DNA from: Haliea sp.
GTDB lineage: Bacteria > Pseudomonadota > Gammaproteobacteria > Pseudomonadales > Halieaceae
Assembly (NCBI GenBank): GCA_002692965.1
Contig: NZNC01000004.1
Location: forward strand, 124,001-188,000
Direction of reading: 5' to 3'
DNA length: 64,000 bases
The position numbers were made by a program, and so were the translations under genes. Positions 17,322 through 27,977 of this stretch are shown one piece after another. Under the pieces are notes generated by a model. It was not told the DNA's origin. It worked only from the letters and a program-made list of their open reading frames with translations, and made no database searches. The number at the start of each line of letters is the position of its first letter. Within the stretch, counting starts at the first letter, position 1.

Positions 17322-17825
17322 CTACTCCATGAATTCCAGGCCGACCACCAGCACCCGGGTGGCCAGCTGTACCTCGCGAATGAACAGAATGAGCGCGGCG
17401 ATCAGCAGCATCATCGCCAGCACGAAGGTCACCACCACAAACGTGCCGATGTGCAGGGACCAGAAATCCCCGACGAACAGGCTGACCACCACCACGCAGA
17501 CCATCAGCGCCGACGCGGTGCAGAGGCCAATCGACCAATTGATGACCTTGACCCGACGCCACAGGGTGCGCAATTCCCGGCTGGCCAGGGCCAGGCGTGC
17601 CTCGTCGGTCAGACCACTGACCCGACGCTCCACCACCCGGGCCCGATCGACAATGCGCCCAAGGCGGCCCGACATCACGTTGAGAAAGCCGGCGATACCC
17701 GCCAGCAGGAATACCGGCGCCACCGCAATCTGGATTATCCCCGCCAGGGCATTGATGGATTCTTCCAAGGCTCGAAATTCCGTGTCAGTCGTCAAAGGTA
17801 TACAGCGTTGTCCGCCATGCTGCAC
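17322..17825 (-). CDS. DUF2721 family membrane protein
   Basis: The family core IIQIAVAPVFLLAGIAGFLNVMSGRLGRIVDRAR begins near residue 28, with two further hydrophobic helices (GLCTASALMVCVVVVSLFVG and FVVVTFVLAMMLLIAALILFI), giving three membrane segments in all. Function is unknown. The start is uncertain: GTG 17825 (167 residues) overlaps the upstream alkyltransferase-like gene by 41 bases; TTG 17795 (157 residues) would reduce the overlap. Neither has a convincing SD. Confidence 0.8.
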   Translation of the reverse strand: MQHGGQRCIPLTTDTEFRALEESINALAGIIQIAVAPVFLLAGIAGFLNVMSGRLGRIVDRARVVERRVSGLTDEARLALASRELRTLWRRVKVINWSIGLCTASALMVCVVVVSLFVGDFWSLHIGTFVVVTFVLAMMLLIAALILFIREVQLATRVLVVGLEFME

Positions 17826-18111
17826 GGACTATACGACCGTCATCCGTTACTTGCACGTCCTCCGCCAGCAGACGTCGCCGCTGCTCCTGGCCCGCCCGCC
17901 CGCTCAGGGACAATTCACCGCGGGCATTGATCACACGGTGCCAGGGTATCGCACTCCCCGCCGGTAGCGCCCCCAGCGCGCGCCCCACACGACGCGCACC
18001 GCGGGGCAGACCGGCCGCCGCCGCCACGTGCCCGTAGGTACTGACCCGCCCCGGCGGAATGGCGGCCACCGCGAGCCAGATCCTTTCATTCAAGGTTGCC
18101 GTGTCATGCAT
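17785..18111 (-). CDS. Alkyltransferase-like protein (ATL, MGMT family)
   Basis: This 108-residue protein matches the DNA-binding domain of O6-methylguanine methyltransferase: IPPGRVSTYGHVAAAAGLPRGARRVGRALG, then PWHRVINARGELS. The active-site Cys of the PCHRV motif is Trp here, which defines the ATL subgroup. These bind O6-alkylguanine without repairing it and pass the lesion to nucleotide excision repair. I chose ATG 18111 (MHDTATLNERIW) to match the usual ATL length of about 100-110; an upstream ATG at 18150 is possible. Confidence 0.88.
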   Translation of the reverse strand: MHDTATLNERIWLAVAAIPPGRVSTYGHVAAAAGLPRGARRVGRALGALPAGSAIPWHRVINARGELSLSGRAGQEQRRRLLAEDVQVTDDGRIVRAAWRTTLYTFDD

Positions 18112-18291
18112 CGGCTCACCATAGCCCGGCATCGGCGTGGCGGGAAGCACCCGCGGAGAAAAATCCGGCGACGTGACAATCGCCCCGCCAGGACTGCTAG
18201 ACTGAATTCAAGCCACCGGGAAATCCTGGCCGGCAGATGGCCTCATTTCCCGCCCGGCGTGCCGTATCAGCAGGACAACAGGAGGTCGCGT

Positions 18292-18639
18292 ATGAAAATC
18301 GGCGAATTGGCAGAGGCCTGGCAAAAAGATGCGCTCGGCGAGCAACCGGTACAGCACTACACGGTCAGTCTGCCACTGGAGGAGGCCGCCAAGATCGAGG
18401 CGCTGGTGGAGCTTTTCCCCCGGCGCAACCGTGAGCAGCTGATCACCGAACTGCTGGCCGCGGCACTCGACGACGTCATTTCACTGCTCCCCTACGAGGA
18501 GGGGGATACAGTAATTGCCCGGGACGACATGGGCGACCCGATTTTCGAGGATGTCGGGCTGACGCCGCGATTCCTGCAACTGGTGCGAGAGCATCGCGAA
18601 CGGATCAAGGCAGGTAAAGCGGTCGGCGAGGACACTTGA
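18292..18639 (+). CDS. Conserved small protein (often labelled pilin assembly protein in relatives)
   Basis: This 115-residue acidic protein has no membrane segment. Recognisable blocks are MKIGELAEAW, then SLPLEEAAKIEALVELFP and REQLITELLAAALDDV (ribbon-helix-helix-like helices), then a conserved-looking LTPRFLQLVREHRE tail. Similar proteins occur next to secG/tRNA-Leu in other gammaproteobacteria and are sometimes named pilin assembly or type 1 pili tip component, a label without clear support. ATG 18292 has AGGAGG 7 bases upstream. It is convergent with tRNA-Leu. Confidence 0.8.
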   Translation: MKIGELAEAWQKDALGEQPVQHYTVSLPLEEAAKIEALVELFPRRNREQLITELLAAALDDVISLLPYEEGDTVIARDDMGDPIFEDVGLTPRFLQLVREHRERIKAGKAVGEDT

Positions 18640-18661
18640 ACTACGCCTCGGGGGGCGCATC

Positions 18662-18686
18662 GCTCCCTCCGGGGGCTGGAGAGAGC
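18662..18686. other. Stem-loop between convergent gene and tRNA-Leu
   Basis: A 9-base stem (18662-18670 with 18678-18686; one G-U-type mismatch) and a 7-base loop lie 11 bases downstream of the tRNA-Leu 3' end and 22 bases after the convergent small gene. There is no T-tract on either strand, so it may assist 3' processing or weak termination rather than being a standard intrinsic terminator. Confidence 0.35.
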
Positions 18687-18697
18687 CTACTGAATGA

Positions 18698-18783
18698 TGG
18701 TGCCGAAGGCGGGACTTGAACCCGCACGAGCTATGCTCACTACCCCCTCAAGATAGCGTGTCTACCAATTCCACCACTTCGGC
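18698..18783 (-). tRNA. tRNA-Leu (GAG)
   Basis: The - strand folds into a class II tRNA: acceptor stem GCCGAAG / CTTCGGC, D-arm GGTGGAATTGGTAGACAC, anticodon stem CTATC/GGTAG around loop TTGAGGG giving anticodon GAG, a long variable arm, and T-arm CGGGTTCAAGTCCCG. CCA is encoded (18698-18700). It lies 11 bases downstream of secG, as in many gammaproteobacteria. Confidence 0.96.
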
Positions 18784-18794
18784 AAAAGGGTGTT

Positions 18795-19172
18795 TTACAG
18801 TTCCGGAACATCCCCTTCAGGAGCGGATGCCGCGGGAGCCGCATTATCCACTACCGGGACGTCAGAATCCAGAGTCTCTTGCGGAACTTCGCGCGCTTCG
18901 TTCTGGGGAATAACCAGGCCGAGGTCGTCCACCGGCGCGCTCTTGTCGGTGGCGATCATCGCCAGCCCAAAGCTGCTGACAAAAAACAGCAGCACCAGCC
19001 AGGCAGTTGCCTTGGTCAGAACATTGTTGGTGCCGGCACTGCCGAGCAGGGTCTGCGAGGCACCCGCACCAAAGGAAGCGCCCATGTCGGCACCCTTGCC
19101 CTGCTGCAACATGATCAGGCCAATAATGGCCAGGGCAATCAGCAAATGTACAACCAGAATAATCTGTTCCAT
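18795..19172 (-). CDS. secG: Preprotein translocase subunit SecG
   Basis: This 125-residue protein has two membrane helices (ILVVHLLIALAIIGLIML and TAWLVLLFFVSSFGLAMIAT) joined by the conserved loop QQGKGADMGASFGAGASQTLLGSAGTNN, followed by a longer acidic, Ala/Pro-rich tail than in E. coli SecG (110 residues). It is the accessory subunit of the SecYEG channel in the inner membrane. It lies between tpiA and tRNA-Leu in the standard order. Confidence 0.97.
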   Translation of the reverse strand: MEQIILVVHLLIALAIIGLIMLQQGKGADMGASFGAGASQTLLGSAGTNNVLTKATAWLVLLFFVSSFGLAMIATDKSAPVDDLGLVIPQNEAREVPQETLDSDVPVVDNAAPAASAPEGDVPEL

Positions 19173-19212
19173 AGTCCTTCCCCACCCGGGGTCGCGTCTG
19201 CGTTGGTGGCGT

Positions 19213-19965
19213 TCAGCCCCTTGGGCCGGCCGCCTGAATAATCTGCCGGAAGTCGCCCGCTTTCAGCGAAGCGCCACCCACCAGGGCGCCGTCAATGTCC
19301 GGCTGTTCAAACAGCTCGGCGGCATTGTCGGGTTTGACGCTGCCACCGTAGAGCAGTCGCGCCTGGGCGGCAAGCGCCTCGCCTGCCAGCCCCGCCAATG
19401 CCTGCCGCAAAAAGGCATGCATGGCTTGTGCCTGCGCCGGTGACGCCGTCAGGCCGGTGCCAATGGCCCACACTGGCTCGTAGGCTATCGTCACCTGGGC
19501 CAGGGATTTCTGCCCTTCCAGGGCGCCCCGCAACTGCGCCGCGACGACGGATTCTGCGTCACCGGCCTCCCGCTCATCGCGAGTCTCGCCAACACACAAG
19601 ACCGGCGACAGGCCCGCGTCCAGGGCAGCAGCAAGCTTGGCGGCAATCAGTGCATCGGACTCATCGTGGTACTGCCGGCGCTCGGAGTGACCGAGTATGA
19701 CCCACTGGCAGCCCAGGTCAGTCAGCATGCTCGCGGAGATCTCGCCAGTATAGGCACCCTCTCGCGCGTGGCTGCAGTCCTGCGCACCGACACTGATACC
19801 CGTGCCATGACAGGCTGCCAGGGCCTGCGGGATATGCACATAGCTGGGGCACACCGCCACCTCGGTGGCCGGCGCATCCAGGCCCCCAAGGCCGTCGAGC
19901 AACTCGCTCACGCTGGCCGTTGTGCCGTGCATTTTCCAGTTGCCCATGACCAACGGTCGGCGCAT
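19213..19965 (-). CDS. tpiA: Triosephosphate isomerase
   Basis: This 250-residue TIM barrel has all key residues: the Asn/Lys motif GNWKMHG at the N-terminus, electrophilic His in LGHSERR, catalytic Glu in IAYEPVWAIGTG, and phosphate-binding LYGGSVKPDN. It interconverts dihydroxyacetone phosphate and glyceraldehyde 3-phosphate in the cytoplasm. It lies between glmM and secG. Confidence 0.98.
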   Translation of the reverse strand: MRRPLVMGNWKMHGTTASVSELLDGLGGLDAPATEVAVCPSYVHIPQALAACHGTGISVGAQDCSHAREGAYTGEISASMLTDLGCQWVILGHSERRQYHDESDALIAAKLAAALDAGLSPVLCVGETRDEREAGDAESVVAAQLRGALEGQKSLAQVTIAYEPVWAIGTGLTASPAQAQAMHAFLRQALAGLAGEALAAQARLLYGGSVKPDNAAELFEQPDIDGALVGGASLKAGDFRQIIQAAGPRG

Positions 19966-20071
19966 GCATATCCCCGTCTCTCAAGCGGCCGGCAATGTTA
20001 CCCAACCCGCCCCCCGGAGACAAGCACGCCGACATCGCGGGCGGTCACTCCAGACCAGGGCACCGCCGGTC

Positions 20072-21424
20072 TCAGGAGGCCAGTGCCGCCTCCACCCGCT
20101 CGGCCAGTGCCGCGCACAGGCTCGACACCTGCCCGGCATCCTCGCCCTCGACCATGACCCGCACCAGGGGCTCCGTGCCCGACGGGCGGAGCAACACGCG
20201 GCCGCGATCGCCCAGCTGGGCCTCGGTTTCCCGCACCGCCGAAGCAATGCCAGCATGCCCCCGCAGCTCGACCTTGCCGGTCACGGGTACATTGATCATC
20301 GTCTGCGGACACTTGCGCATACCCGCGCGCAGTTCGCCCAGGCTGCGGCCACTGTCCTGAATGGCCAGCAGGACCTGAAGGGAAGCGACGATGCCGTCGC
20401 CGGTCGTGGTCAGATCGGCACAGATGATATGCCCCGAGGACTCGGCGCCCAGGGTCCAGCCCTGCAGCTCCATCATTTCCTTGACATAGCGATCGCCCAC
20501 CCGGGCTCGGACAAACTCGAGGCCGAGGGACTCGATTGCCAGCTCGAGACCGAGATTGGACATCAGGGTACCCACGACGCCCGCGTCCGCTTCGCCGCGG
20601 TGCAGGCGGTGGCTGGCGATGATATAGAGCAGTTCGTCGCCGTCTACCAGGCTGCCATCACGGTCGACAAACAGCACCCGGTCACCGTCGCCATCGTAGG
20701 CAATACCCAGCACTGCCCCGCTCTCCCGGACCAGCTCGGACAGCGCCGCTGTATCCGTGGAACCGACACCGGCGTTGATATTGAAGCCATCGGGCTGCAC
20801 ACCCAGACTCACCACCTCGGCACCCAGCTCGGAGAGCACATTCGGGGCGATGTGGTAGGTCGCCCCGTGGGCGCAATCGACGGCAATTTTCAGTCCGCGC
20901 AGGCTGAAGTGCTCTGGAACGGTCGCCTTGCAGAACTCGATATAGCGTCCGGCGGCGTCGGCGACGCGAGTCACCTTGCCGATACGGTCCGATGGCACCA
21001 CCACGAGCGGCTTCTCCAGCTCCGCCTCGATCGCCTGCTCCATCGCGTCGGGAAGCTTGGTGCCCTGGGCCGAGAAGAACTTGATCCCATTGTCCTGGTA
21101 GGGATTGTGGGAGGCACTAATCACGATACCCGCCACGGCATTCTGGGTACGCGTCATCAAGGCCACGGCGGGGGTCGGCATGGGGCCCAGGAGCTTGACG
21201 TTGACACCGGCCGCCACCAGCCCGGCCTCCAGCGCCGACTCGAACATGTAGCCGGAGACCCGGGTGTCCTTGCCGATGATCACGGTGGGGCGTCCACCAA
21301 CCTCGGGCTGCCGGGCAAACACCCGGCCACAGGCCCAACCCAGCTTGAGCATGAAATCCGGGGTGATCGGATGGGTACCCACCGAGCCGCGAATGCCGTC
21401 GGTGCCGAAATAGCGTCGTGTCAC
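20072..21424 (-). CDS. glmM: Phosphoglucosamine mutase
   Basis: This 450-residue protein has the phosphohexomutase domains: N-terminal [10 protein letters not shown], the active serine loop [13 protein letters not shown] (about residue 105), the metal loop [12 protein letters not shown], the sugar-binding segment GAESSGHI, and the phosphate-binding [14 protein letters not shown]. It converts glucosamine-6-P to glucosamine-1-P for UDP-GlcNAc (peptidoglycan, LPS). The GTG start overlaps the folP stop by 4 bases (GTGA), implying translational coupling. Confidence 0.98.
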   Translation of the reverse strand: MTRRYFGTDGIRGSVGTHPITPDFMLKLGWACGRVFARQPEVGGRPTVIIGKDTRVSGYMFESALEAGLVAAGVNVKLLGPMPTPAVALMTRTQNAVAGIVISASHNPYQDNGIKFFSAQGTKLPDAMEQAIEAELEKPLVVVPSDRIGKVTRVADAAGRYIEFCKATVPEHFSLRGLKIAVDCAHGATYHIAPNVLSELGAEVVSLGVQPDGFNINAGVGSTDTAALSELVRESGAVLGIAYDGDGDRVLFVDRDGSLVDGDELLYIIASHRLHRGEADAGVVGTLMSNLGLELAIESLGLEFVRARVGDRYVKEMMELQGWTLGAESSGHIICADLTTTGDGIVASLQVLLAIQDSGRSLGELRAGMRKCPQTMINVPVTGKVELRGHAGIASAVRETEAQLGDRGRVLLRPSGTEPLVRVMVEGEDAGQVSSLCAALAERVEAALAS

Positions 21425-22293
21425 AGGGTCTCCCAGTGTTCCTTGGCATGAAGCATGGCCAGCGCATCGTGTGTCTCGGCCACATCGTGAACGCGCAGTA
21501 TATGCGCCCCGCCCTGTGCCGCGAACAGGGCCAGCGCCAGGCTGCCCGCCAGGCGGCGGTCCACCGGTCGGCCAAGCACCTTGTCGATCATGGATTTGCG
21601 GGACAGTCCTGCCAGCACAGGCAAACCCAGGCTGGACAAGCGCTCGAGCCCCGCCAGCAAGGCAAAATTGTGTTGCAGAGTCTTGCCGAAACCGAAACCG
21701 GGGTCCAGCACCAGCCGCTCCCTGACCACGCCGCCCGCCACACAGTCCTCGGCACGTTGTCGCAGATAATCACAGACGTCTGTCACCACGTCCTCGTAGC
21801 GGGGTGCGGCCTGCATCGTCGCGGGCTCGCCCTGACGGTGCATGATACAGACGGCGAGCCCGGATTCGGCCGCCACCGCCAGAGCGCCGTCACGCTCCAG
21901 TGCACGCACATCATTGATCATGCCGGCACCGCGCGCCGCCGCTTCACGCATCAACTCGGGATTGCTGGTATCCACCGAGACCACCACGTCCAGCTCGGCG
22001 ACGATGCGCTCGAGCAGTGGCAGGACACGGTCGATCTCTTCCTGACTGGATACGGGAGAGGCACCGGGGCGGGTCGACTCACCACCGATATCGAGAATGT
22101 CGGCCCCGGCGTCCACCTGGGCCCGCGCACGCGCCATGGCGCGGTCGAGGTCCAGGGCGCTGTCACGATACAACGAACCCCCGTCGGAGAAGGAATCCGG
22201 CGTGGTGTTGATGATCCCCATGATACGGGGCCGGGACAAATCGAGCAGACGCCCGGCACACTGCAGTGCCGGGCGTTGGGAAGGTCGGGTCAT
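21421..22293 (-). CDS. folP: Dihydropteroate synthase
   Basis: This 290-residue TIM-barrel enzyme of folate synthesis has the pterin-site motif [15 protein letters not shown], then [24 protein letters not shown] and GLSRKSMI, and [11 protein letters not shown] near the end. ATG 22293 begins 10 bases after the ftsH stop; the open frame continues upstream to 22458 inside ftsH, but those starts are not credible. Confidence 0.97.
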   Translation of the reverse strand: MTRPSQRPALQCAGRLLDLSRPRIMGIINTTPDSFSDGGSLYRDSALDLDRAMARARAQVDAGADILDIGGESTRPGASPVSSQEEIDRVLPLLERIVAELDVVVSVDTSNPELMREAAARGAGMINDVRALERDGALAVAAESGLAVCIMHRQGEPATMQAAPRYEDVVTDVCDYLRQRAEDCVAGGVVRERLVLDPGFGFGKTLQHNFALLAGLERLSSLGLPVLAGLSRKSMIDKVLGRPVDRRLAGSLALALFAAQGGAHILRVHDVAETHDALAMLHAKEHWETL

Positions 22294-22303
22294 GATCGGG
22301 CGG

Positions 22304-24244
<1,941 letters not shown>

Positions 24245-24427
24245 TGCTGCGTCCTCACCGTGTCGCGGTGGCCTTAACAGCCGTGTGCTCCTGTGTTTCC
24301 TGCATTATAGCCCCTTGCGGGACCCGGGTGGCGCGAGGCCGCGCAGACATGCCGCCACTCTACTGTAGATTGGGGCCCCACTCCATGTTTCAAGGTACGC
24401 AGCGCCCACCCTGTCGGTTTGACGATC

Positions 24428-25069
24428 TCAGCCCGCGCGCCGCGCCCCCGGACGCAGGCCGCGCGCGACCACGTAGACCTCGCGGGAACGGGGCCTGGAG
24501 GCCCGCGGCTTGCGGGTGACAACGCGCTCGAAACTGTCGCGCACCTCCCGGAACCAGTCGTCAAAGCCCTCGCCCTGAAATACCTTGGTCACAAAAGCCC
24601 CGCCCGGCGCCAGGACACGCAACGCCATGTCCAGCGCCAGCTCCACCAGATACATAGACCGCGGCTGGTCGACAGCGTTCACTCCGCTCATGTTCGGCGC
24701 CATGTCCGAGAGCACCAGGTCCACCGGCTGGCCGTCCAGGGCGCTCAGCAACTGCTCGAAAATCGCTTCCTCGGTGAAATCACCCTGGATGAAGTCCACC
24801 CCGGCAAGCGGGTCCATCGGCAGAATGTCCGAGGCCACGACCCGCCCCTTGTGCCCCACCAGGTCGACCGCCACCTGGGACCAGCCGCCGGGGGCGGCCC
24901 CCAGGTCCAGCACCGTCATGGCGGGCCGGAACAGGCGGTCCTTTTCCTGGATTTCCAGCAGCTTGTAGCAGGCCCGGGACCGGTAGCCCTCTTTCTGGGC
25001 ACGCTGTACATAGGGATCTTCGCGGTGTTCCTTGAGCCAGGCCTTGCTGGAGGAGCGCTTTTTGGGCAT
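24428..25069 (-). CDS. rlmE: 23S rRNA (uridine-2'-O) methyltransferase RlmE
   Basis: This 213-residue protein has the N-terminal basic [35 protein letters not shown] motif [27 protein letters not shown] and [14 protein letters not shown], giving the K-D-K-E catalytic set. It methylates U2552 in 23S rRNA and is a heat-shock gene in E. coli. It is divergent from yhbY and upstream of ftsH, the classical rrmJ-ftsH arrangement. Confidence 0.97.
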   Translation of the reverse strand: MPKKRSSSKAWLKEHREDPYVQRAQKEGYRSRACYKLLEIQEKDRLFRPAMTVLDLGAAPGGWSQVAVDLVGHKGRVVASDILPMDPLAGVDFIQGDFTEEAIFEQLLSALDGQPVDLVLSDMAPNMSGVNAVDQPRSMYLVELALDMALRVLAPGGAFVTKVFQGEGFDDWFREVRDSFERVVTRKPRASRPRSREVYVVARGLRPGARRAG

Positions 25070-25181
25070 GTATCACCGAATCTGCGGGGGGAAGAGAGGA
25101 GAGAGGCAGGCTACCCGGCCAGCCCCACATTGTGTAGACTGGCGGCCCGCCAACCTCCCATCATTATACCCCGGAACGCCC

Positions 25182-25493
25182 ATGAGCCACCAACGCCAGT
25201 CCGAGATCAAGCATTTGAGAAGCCTCGGCCACAAGCTCAAGCCAGTGGTCACGGTAGCGGGAAAGGGGCTGTCGGACAGCGTCCTGGCGGAAGTCGAGCG
25301 CGCCCTGGATGACCACGAATTGATCAAGGTGCGTCTGTCAGTCGGCGACCGGGTCACCCGGCATGCTGTCACCCTGGAGCTGGGAGAGCGCACCGGTGCG
25401 GAGCTGATCCAGAGCATCGGGAACATTGTGTTGTTGTTGCGGCGGGCCAAGAAGCCCTCCCCGCACAAATCCAACCTGATCCGGCCCCTGTAG
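25182..25493 (+). CDS. yhbY: Ribosome-associated CRM-domain RNA-binding protein YhbY
   Basis: This 103-residue protein is a single CRM domain with LRSLGHKLKPVVTVAGKGLSDSVLAEVERALDDHELIKVRL and the GNIVLLLRRAKKP end. It binds pre-50S particles and aids assembly. I chose ATG 25182 (MSHQRQSEIKHLRSLGH) by family length; longer frames run into rlmE. The flippase gene follows after 24 bases on the same strand, so yhbY appears to lead the + strand glycan wing. Confidence 0.96.
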   Translation: MSHQRQSEIKHLRSLGHKLKPVVTVAGKGLSDSVLAEVERALDDHELIKVRLSVGDRVTRHAVTLELGERTGAELIQSIGNIVLLLRRAKKPSPHKSNLIRPL

Positions 25494-25517
25494 CGACCGG
25501 ATTTTCTGACGCGACGC

Positions 25518-26954
25518 GTGGCGCCCACCCCCTCAGCACGCTCTCGACACGCCCGACGGGCCCTGCACAACACCTCGCTCCAGGGCCTGGCCCAGGCCTG
25601 GTATCTGCTCCTGCGGGTGGTCTACGTCGTCGTGTTCGCGCGCCTGCTCGGCGTCGAGGCCTACGGCCACTACAATTATGCCCAGACTTGGTACCTGATC
25701 GTCCTGTCCGTGGCCGGCTGGGGCACCCACGAGTGGCTGCTCAGCCGCTGGCAGCGCGTTGACAGCTGGCGGCGGCAGGCACTGCTGGACACAGGTCTGT
25801 CATTGCGCATTCTCCTCGGGGGCGCGGGTACGCTGCTGGTGCTGCTGTGCGCTCGCTTCCTCGAGCCAGACGCCCGTCTGCAGTGGCTGATCGTGATCTA
25901 TGCCCAGGGGGTTTTGCTGCGCAGCCTGACCGCCTGGTTCCAGGCCCTTTTCACCAGCCACGAGCGCAGCGAGCTGGTGCTCTACACCAGTGTGCCAATT
26001 TCCCTGCTGGAGGTCGCACTGGTGCTCGGTCTGGCCTGGAGCGGTCAGGAGCTGCCTGTCATCGCCCTCGCTCAGACTGCCTGCTGGTGGCTCGGCCTCG
26101 CCATCGCCTGGCTCACCTACCGCGGGAAGCTGGGAGCCCTGCGCCCGCGATTTCAGCCCGAGGTCGCCCGGGAATTTCTGATTGGAGGTGCCCTGCTGGC
26201 ATCGGCTTCGGCCCTGCTGGCCTGGATGGGCCCGGGCATGCTGGTCGCGGTTCGCCACCTGCTTGGCGAAGGCCCGCCCCTCGGCGAAGCGGCCTTCGTG
26301 ATGCAGGTCGTACTGATGCTCGGACAGGCCCTGCGCATGATTAGCAATGCGGCCCTGCCCTTCCTCACCCGTCCAGGTTCGGACATCACCCATCGCCAGC
26401 GGGGGTTCGCCACCCGCAGCTGGTACCTGACCCTCTACCTGGGAAGCGCCGGCTACCTGTTGGGTACGGTGATCGCCCCGGCGCTGGTCAGGGGCCTGCT
26501 GGGGGAACCCTTTGAGCCGGCAGGCCTGTTGCTGGCACGCTTTTCCTGGATCCTGATCCCGCTATGCCTGATCCAGACACTGCGTCTGTTACTCATTGGT
26601 CGCGGACTGTACCGGACTTTCCTGCTATCCCTGATCCTGGGCGCATTGGCGCTCGCCCTCGCGCTGGTAATCTGTACACTCTCGGGACGCGTTTCCCTGG
26701 ACATCCTGTTTGCCAGTCTCGGACTGGCCTACAGCACCAGTGTCGGGATCATGCTGTGGGCGCTGTCACGGATCGGCGTCAGTCTGTTGCCAGGCACCCT
26801 GGGCCGCAGCCTGCTGATCTGTGCTGCCAGCCTGTCCTTGGGGCTGGGCTTCTGGCCCGGCGTGCCACCCGTCGCTGCCACCTGGAGCTCGATCGGTCTG
26901 TTGCTACTGGCAACGCTGTGCCAGTGGCGACGACAGGCGGCTGCGGTGCCGTGA
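25518..26954 (+). CDS. Polysaccharide flippase, Wzx/MATE-like membrane protein
   Basis: This 478-residue protein has about 12-14 hydrophobic helices and the N-terminal pattern NTSLQGLAQAWYLLLRVVYVVVFARLLGVEAYGHYNYAQTW, typical of oligosaccharide flippases that move lipid-linked glycans across the inner membrane. Start is GTG (MAPTPSARSRHARRA), 24 bases after yhbY. It is the first gene of the inserted + strand glycan wing. The exact glycan is unknown. Membrane topology and family are clear; a teichoic/O-antigen sub-type cannot be assigned. Confidence 0.88.
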   Translation: MAPTPSARSRHARRALHNTSLQGLAQAWYLLLRVVYVVVFARLLGVEAYGHYNYAQTWYLIVLSVAGWGTHEWLLSRWQRVDSWRRQALLDTGLSLRILLGGAGTLLVLLCARFLEPDARLQWLIVIYAQGVLLRSLTAWFQALFTSHERSELVLYTSVPISLLEVALVLGLAWSGQELPVIALAQTACWWLGLAIAWLTYRGKLGALRPRFQPEVAREFLIGGALLASASALLAWMGPGMLVAVRHLLGEGPPLGEAAFVMQVVLMLGQALRMISNAALPFLTRPGSDITHRQRGFATRSWYLTLYLGSAGYLLGTVIAPALVRGLLGEPFEPAGLLLARFSWILIPLCLIQTLRLLLIGRGLYRTFLLSLILGALALALALVICTLSGRVSLDILFASLGLAYSTSVGIMLWALSRIGVSLLPGTLGRSLLICAASLSLGLGFWPGVPPVAATWSSIGLLLLATLCQWRRQAAAVP

Positions 26955-27002
26955 CCGGGCAAGGCGGGATGACGTGAATAGCGGTAACAAGGAGAGGCAT
27001 CA

Positions 27003-27977
27003 ATGACCCGGCTGGTGATCCAGATTCCCTGCCTCGACGAGGCACTCACCCTGCCTGCGACCCTGGCGGACTTGCCCAGGTCACTGCCCGGCATCACTGA
27101 CATCAGGGTCCTGGTGGTCGACGACGGCAGCCGTGACGACACGGCCTCGGTGGCACGGGCACACGGTGTCGAGCACGTGGTCCGGCACACCCACAACCAG
27201 GGTCTCGGCCGGGCCTTTCGCACTGGATTGGATCAGGCCCTCAAGCTGGGCGCCGACATCATCGTCAACCTGGACGGCGACGGACAGTACCGCGGAGCCG
27301 ATATCGCCAGCCTGATTGCCCCGCTGCAGACAGGCAGCGCGGACATCGTCATCGGTGACCGGCAGCCAGCGCGCAACCCCGAGTTCAATCTGCTCAAGCG
27401 CGGGCTTCAGTGGCTCGGCAGCCATGCCGTGCGCACGCTGTCGGGCATCGACACACCGGATGCAGTCTCGGGCTTTCGTGCCATCTCGCGGGAAGCGGCC
27501 CTGCGCCTGAACATCCTCTCCCAGTTCAGCTATACCGTGGAGATGATCATTCAGGCGGCACACCGGCAGATGCGTGTGGTCAGCGTACCCGTCTCCACCA
27601 ACCCCGCACGACGCCCCTCGCGACTGTTTCGCAACCTGCCGCATTTTGTCGGTCGGCAGCTGGTAACGATGCTGCGTATGTATGCCATGTATCGCCCTAC
27701 GCGACTGTTCTTCTTCAGCGGGGGCCTGTTTGCCCTGCTGGGGCTGCTGCCGATCCTGCGCTTCCTCCTGTACTACCTTGCCGGCGACGGAGCGGGTCAC
27801 ATTCAGTCCCTGCTGCTCGGCGGGGTTCTCACCACGGTGGGTTTCCTGCTCTTCGTGGCCGGTATTCTCGCCGACCTGATCGCCATGAACCGGCAGATCC
27901 TGGAGCTGACGCTGGAAAAGGTTCGCCGCGTGGAGCTGCAGGACACCGAGACCCCCAGTCACCATGACGACCTCTGA
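27003..27977 (+). CDS. Glycosyltransferase family 2 with C-terminal membrane helices
   Basis: This 324-residue protein has a GT-A domain with IQIPCLDEALTLPATL, VVDDGSRDDT, NQGLGRAFRTGLDQAL, the DXD-like NLDGDGQY, and a DAVSGFRAISREAAL acceptor segment, then two C-terminal helices (FFFSGGLFALLGLLPILRFLLYYL and LLLGGVLTTVGFLLFVAGILADL). It is most like dolichol-phosphate-mannose/undecaprenyl-phosphate sugar transferases, so a polyprenyl-phosphate sugar donor is likely. It overlaps the next gene by 14 bases. Confidence 0.92.
   Translation: MTRLVIQIPCLDEALTLPATLADLPRSLPGITDIRVLVVDDGSRDDTASVARAHGVEHVVRHTHNQGLGRAFRTGLDQALKLGADIIVNLDGDGQYRGADIASLIAPLQTGSADIVIGDRQPARNPEFNLLKRGLQWLGSHAVRTLSGIDTPDAVSGFRAISREAALRLNILSQFSYTVEMIIQAAHRQMRVVSVPVSTNPARRPSRLFRNLPHFVGRQLVTMLRMYAMYRPTRLFFFSGGLFALLGLLPILRFLLYYLAGDGAGHIQSLLLGGVLTTVGFLLFVAGILADLIAMNRQILELTLEKVRRVELQDTETPSHHDDL

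Noticed and set aside
18662-18686. Rho-independent terminator for tRNA-Leu
   Set aside because: The stem is good but there is no T-tract on either strand, so I list it only as a stem-loop.
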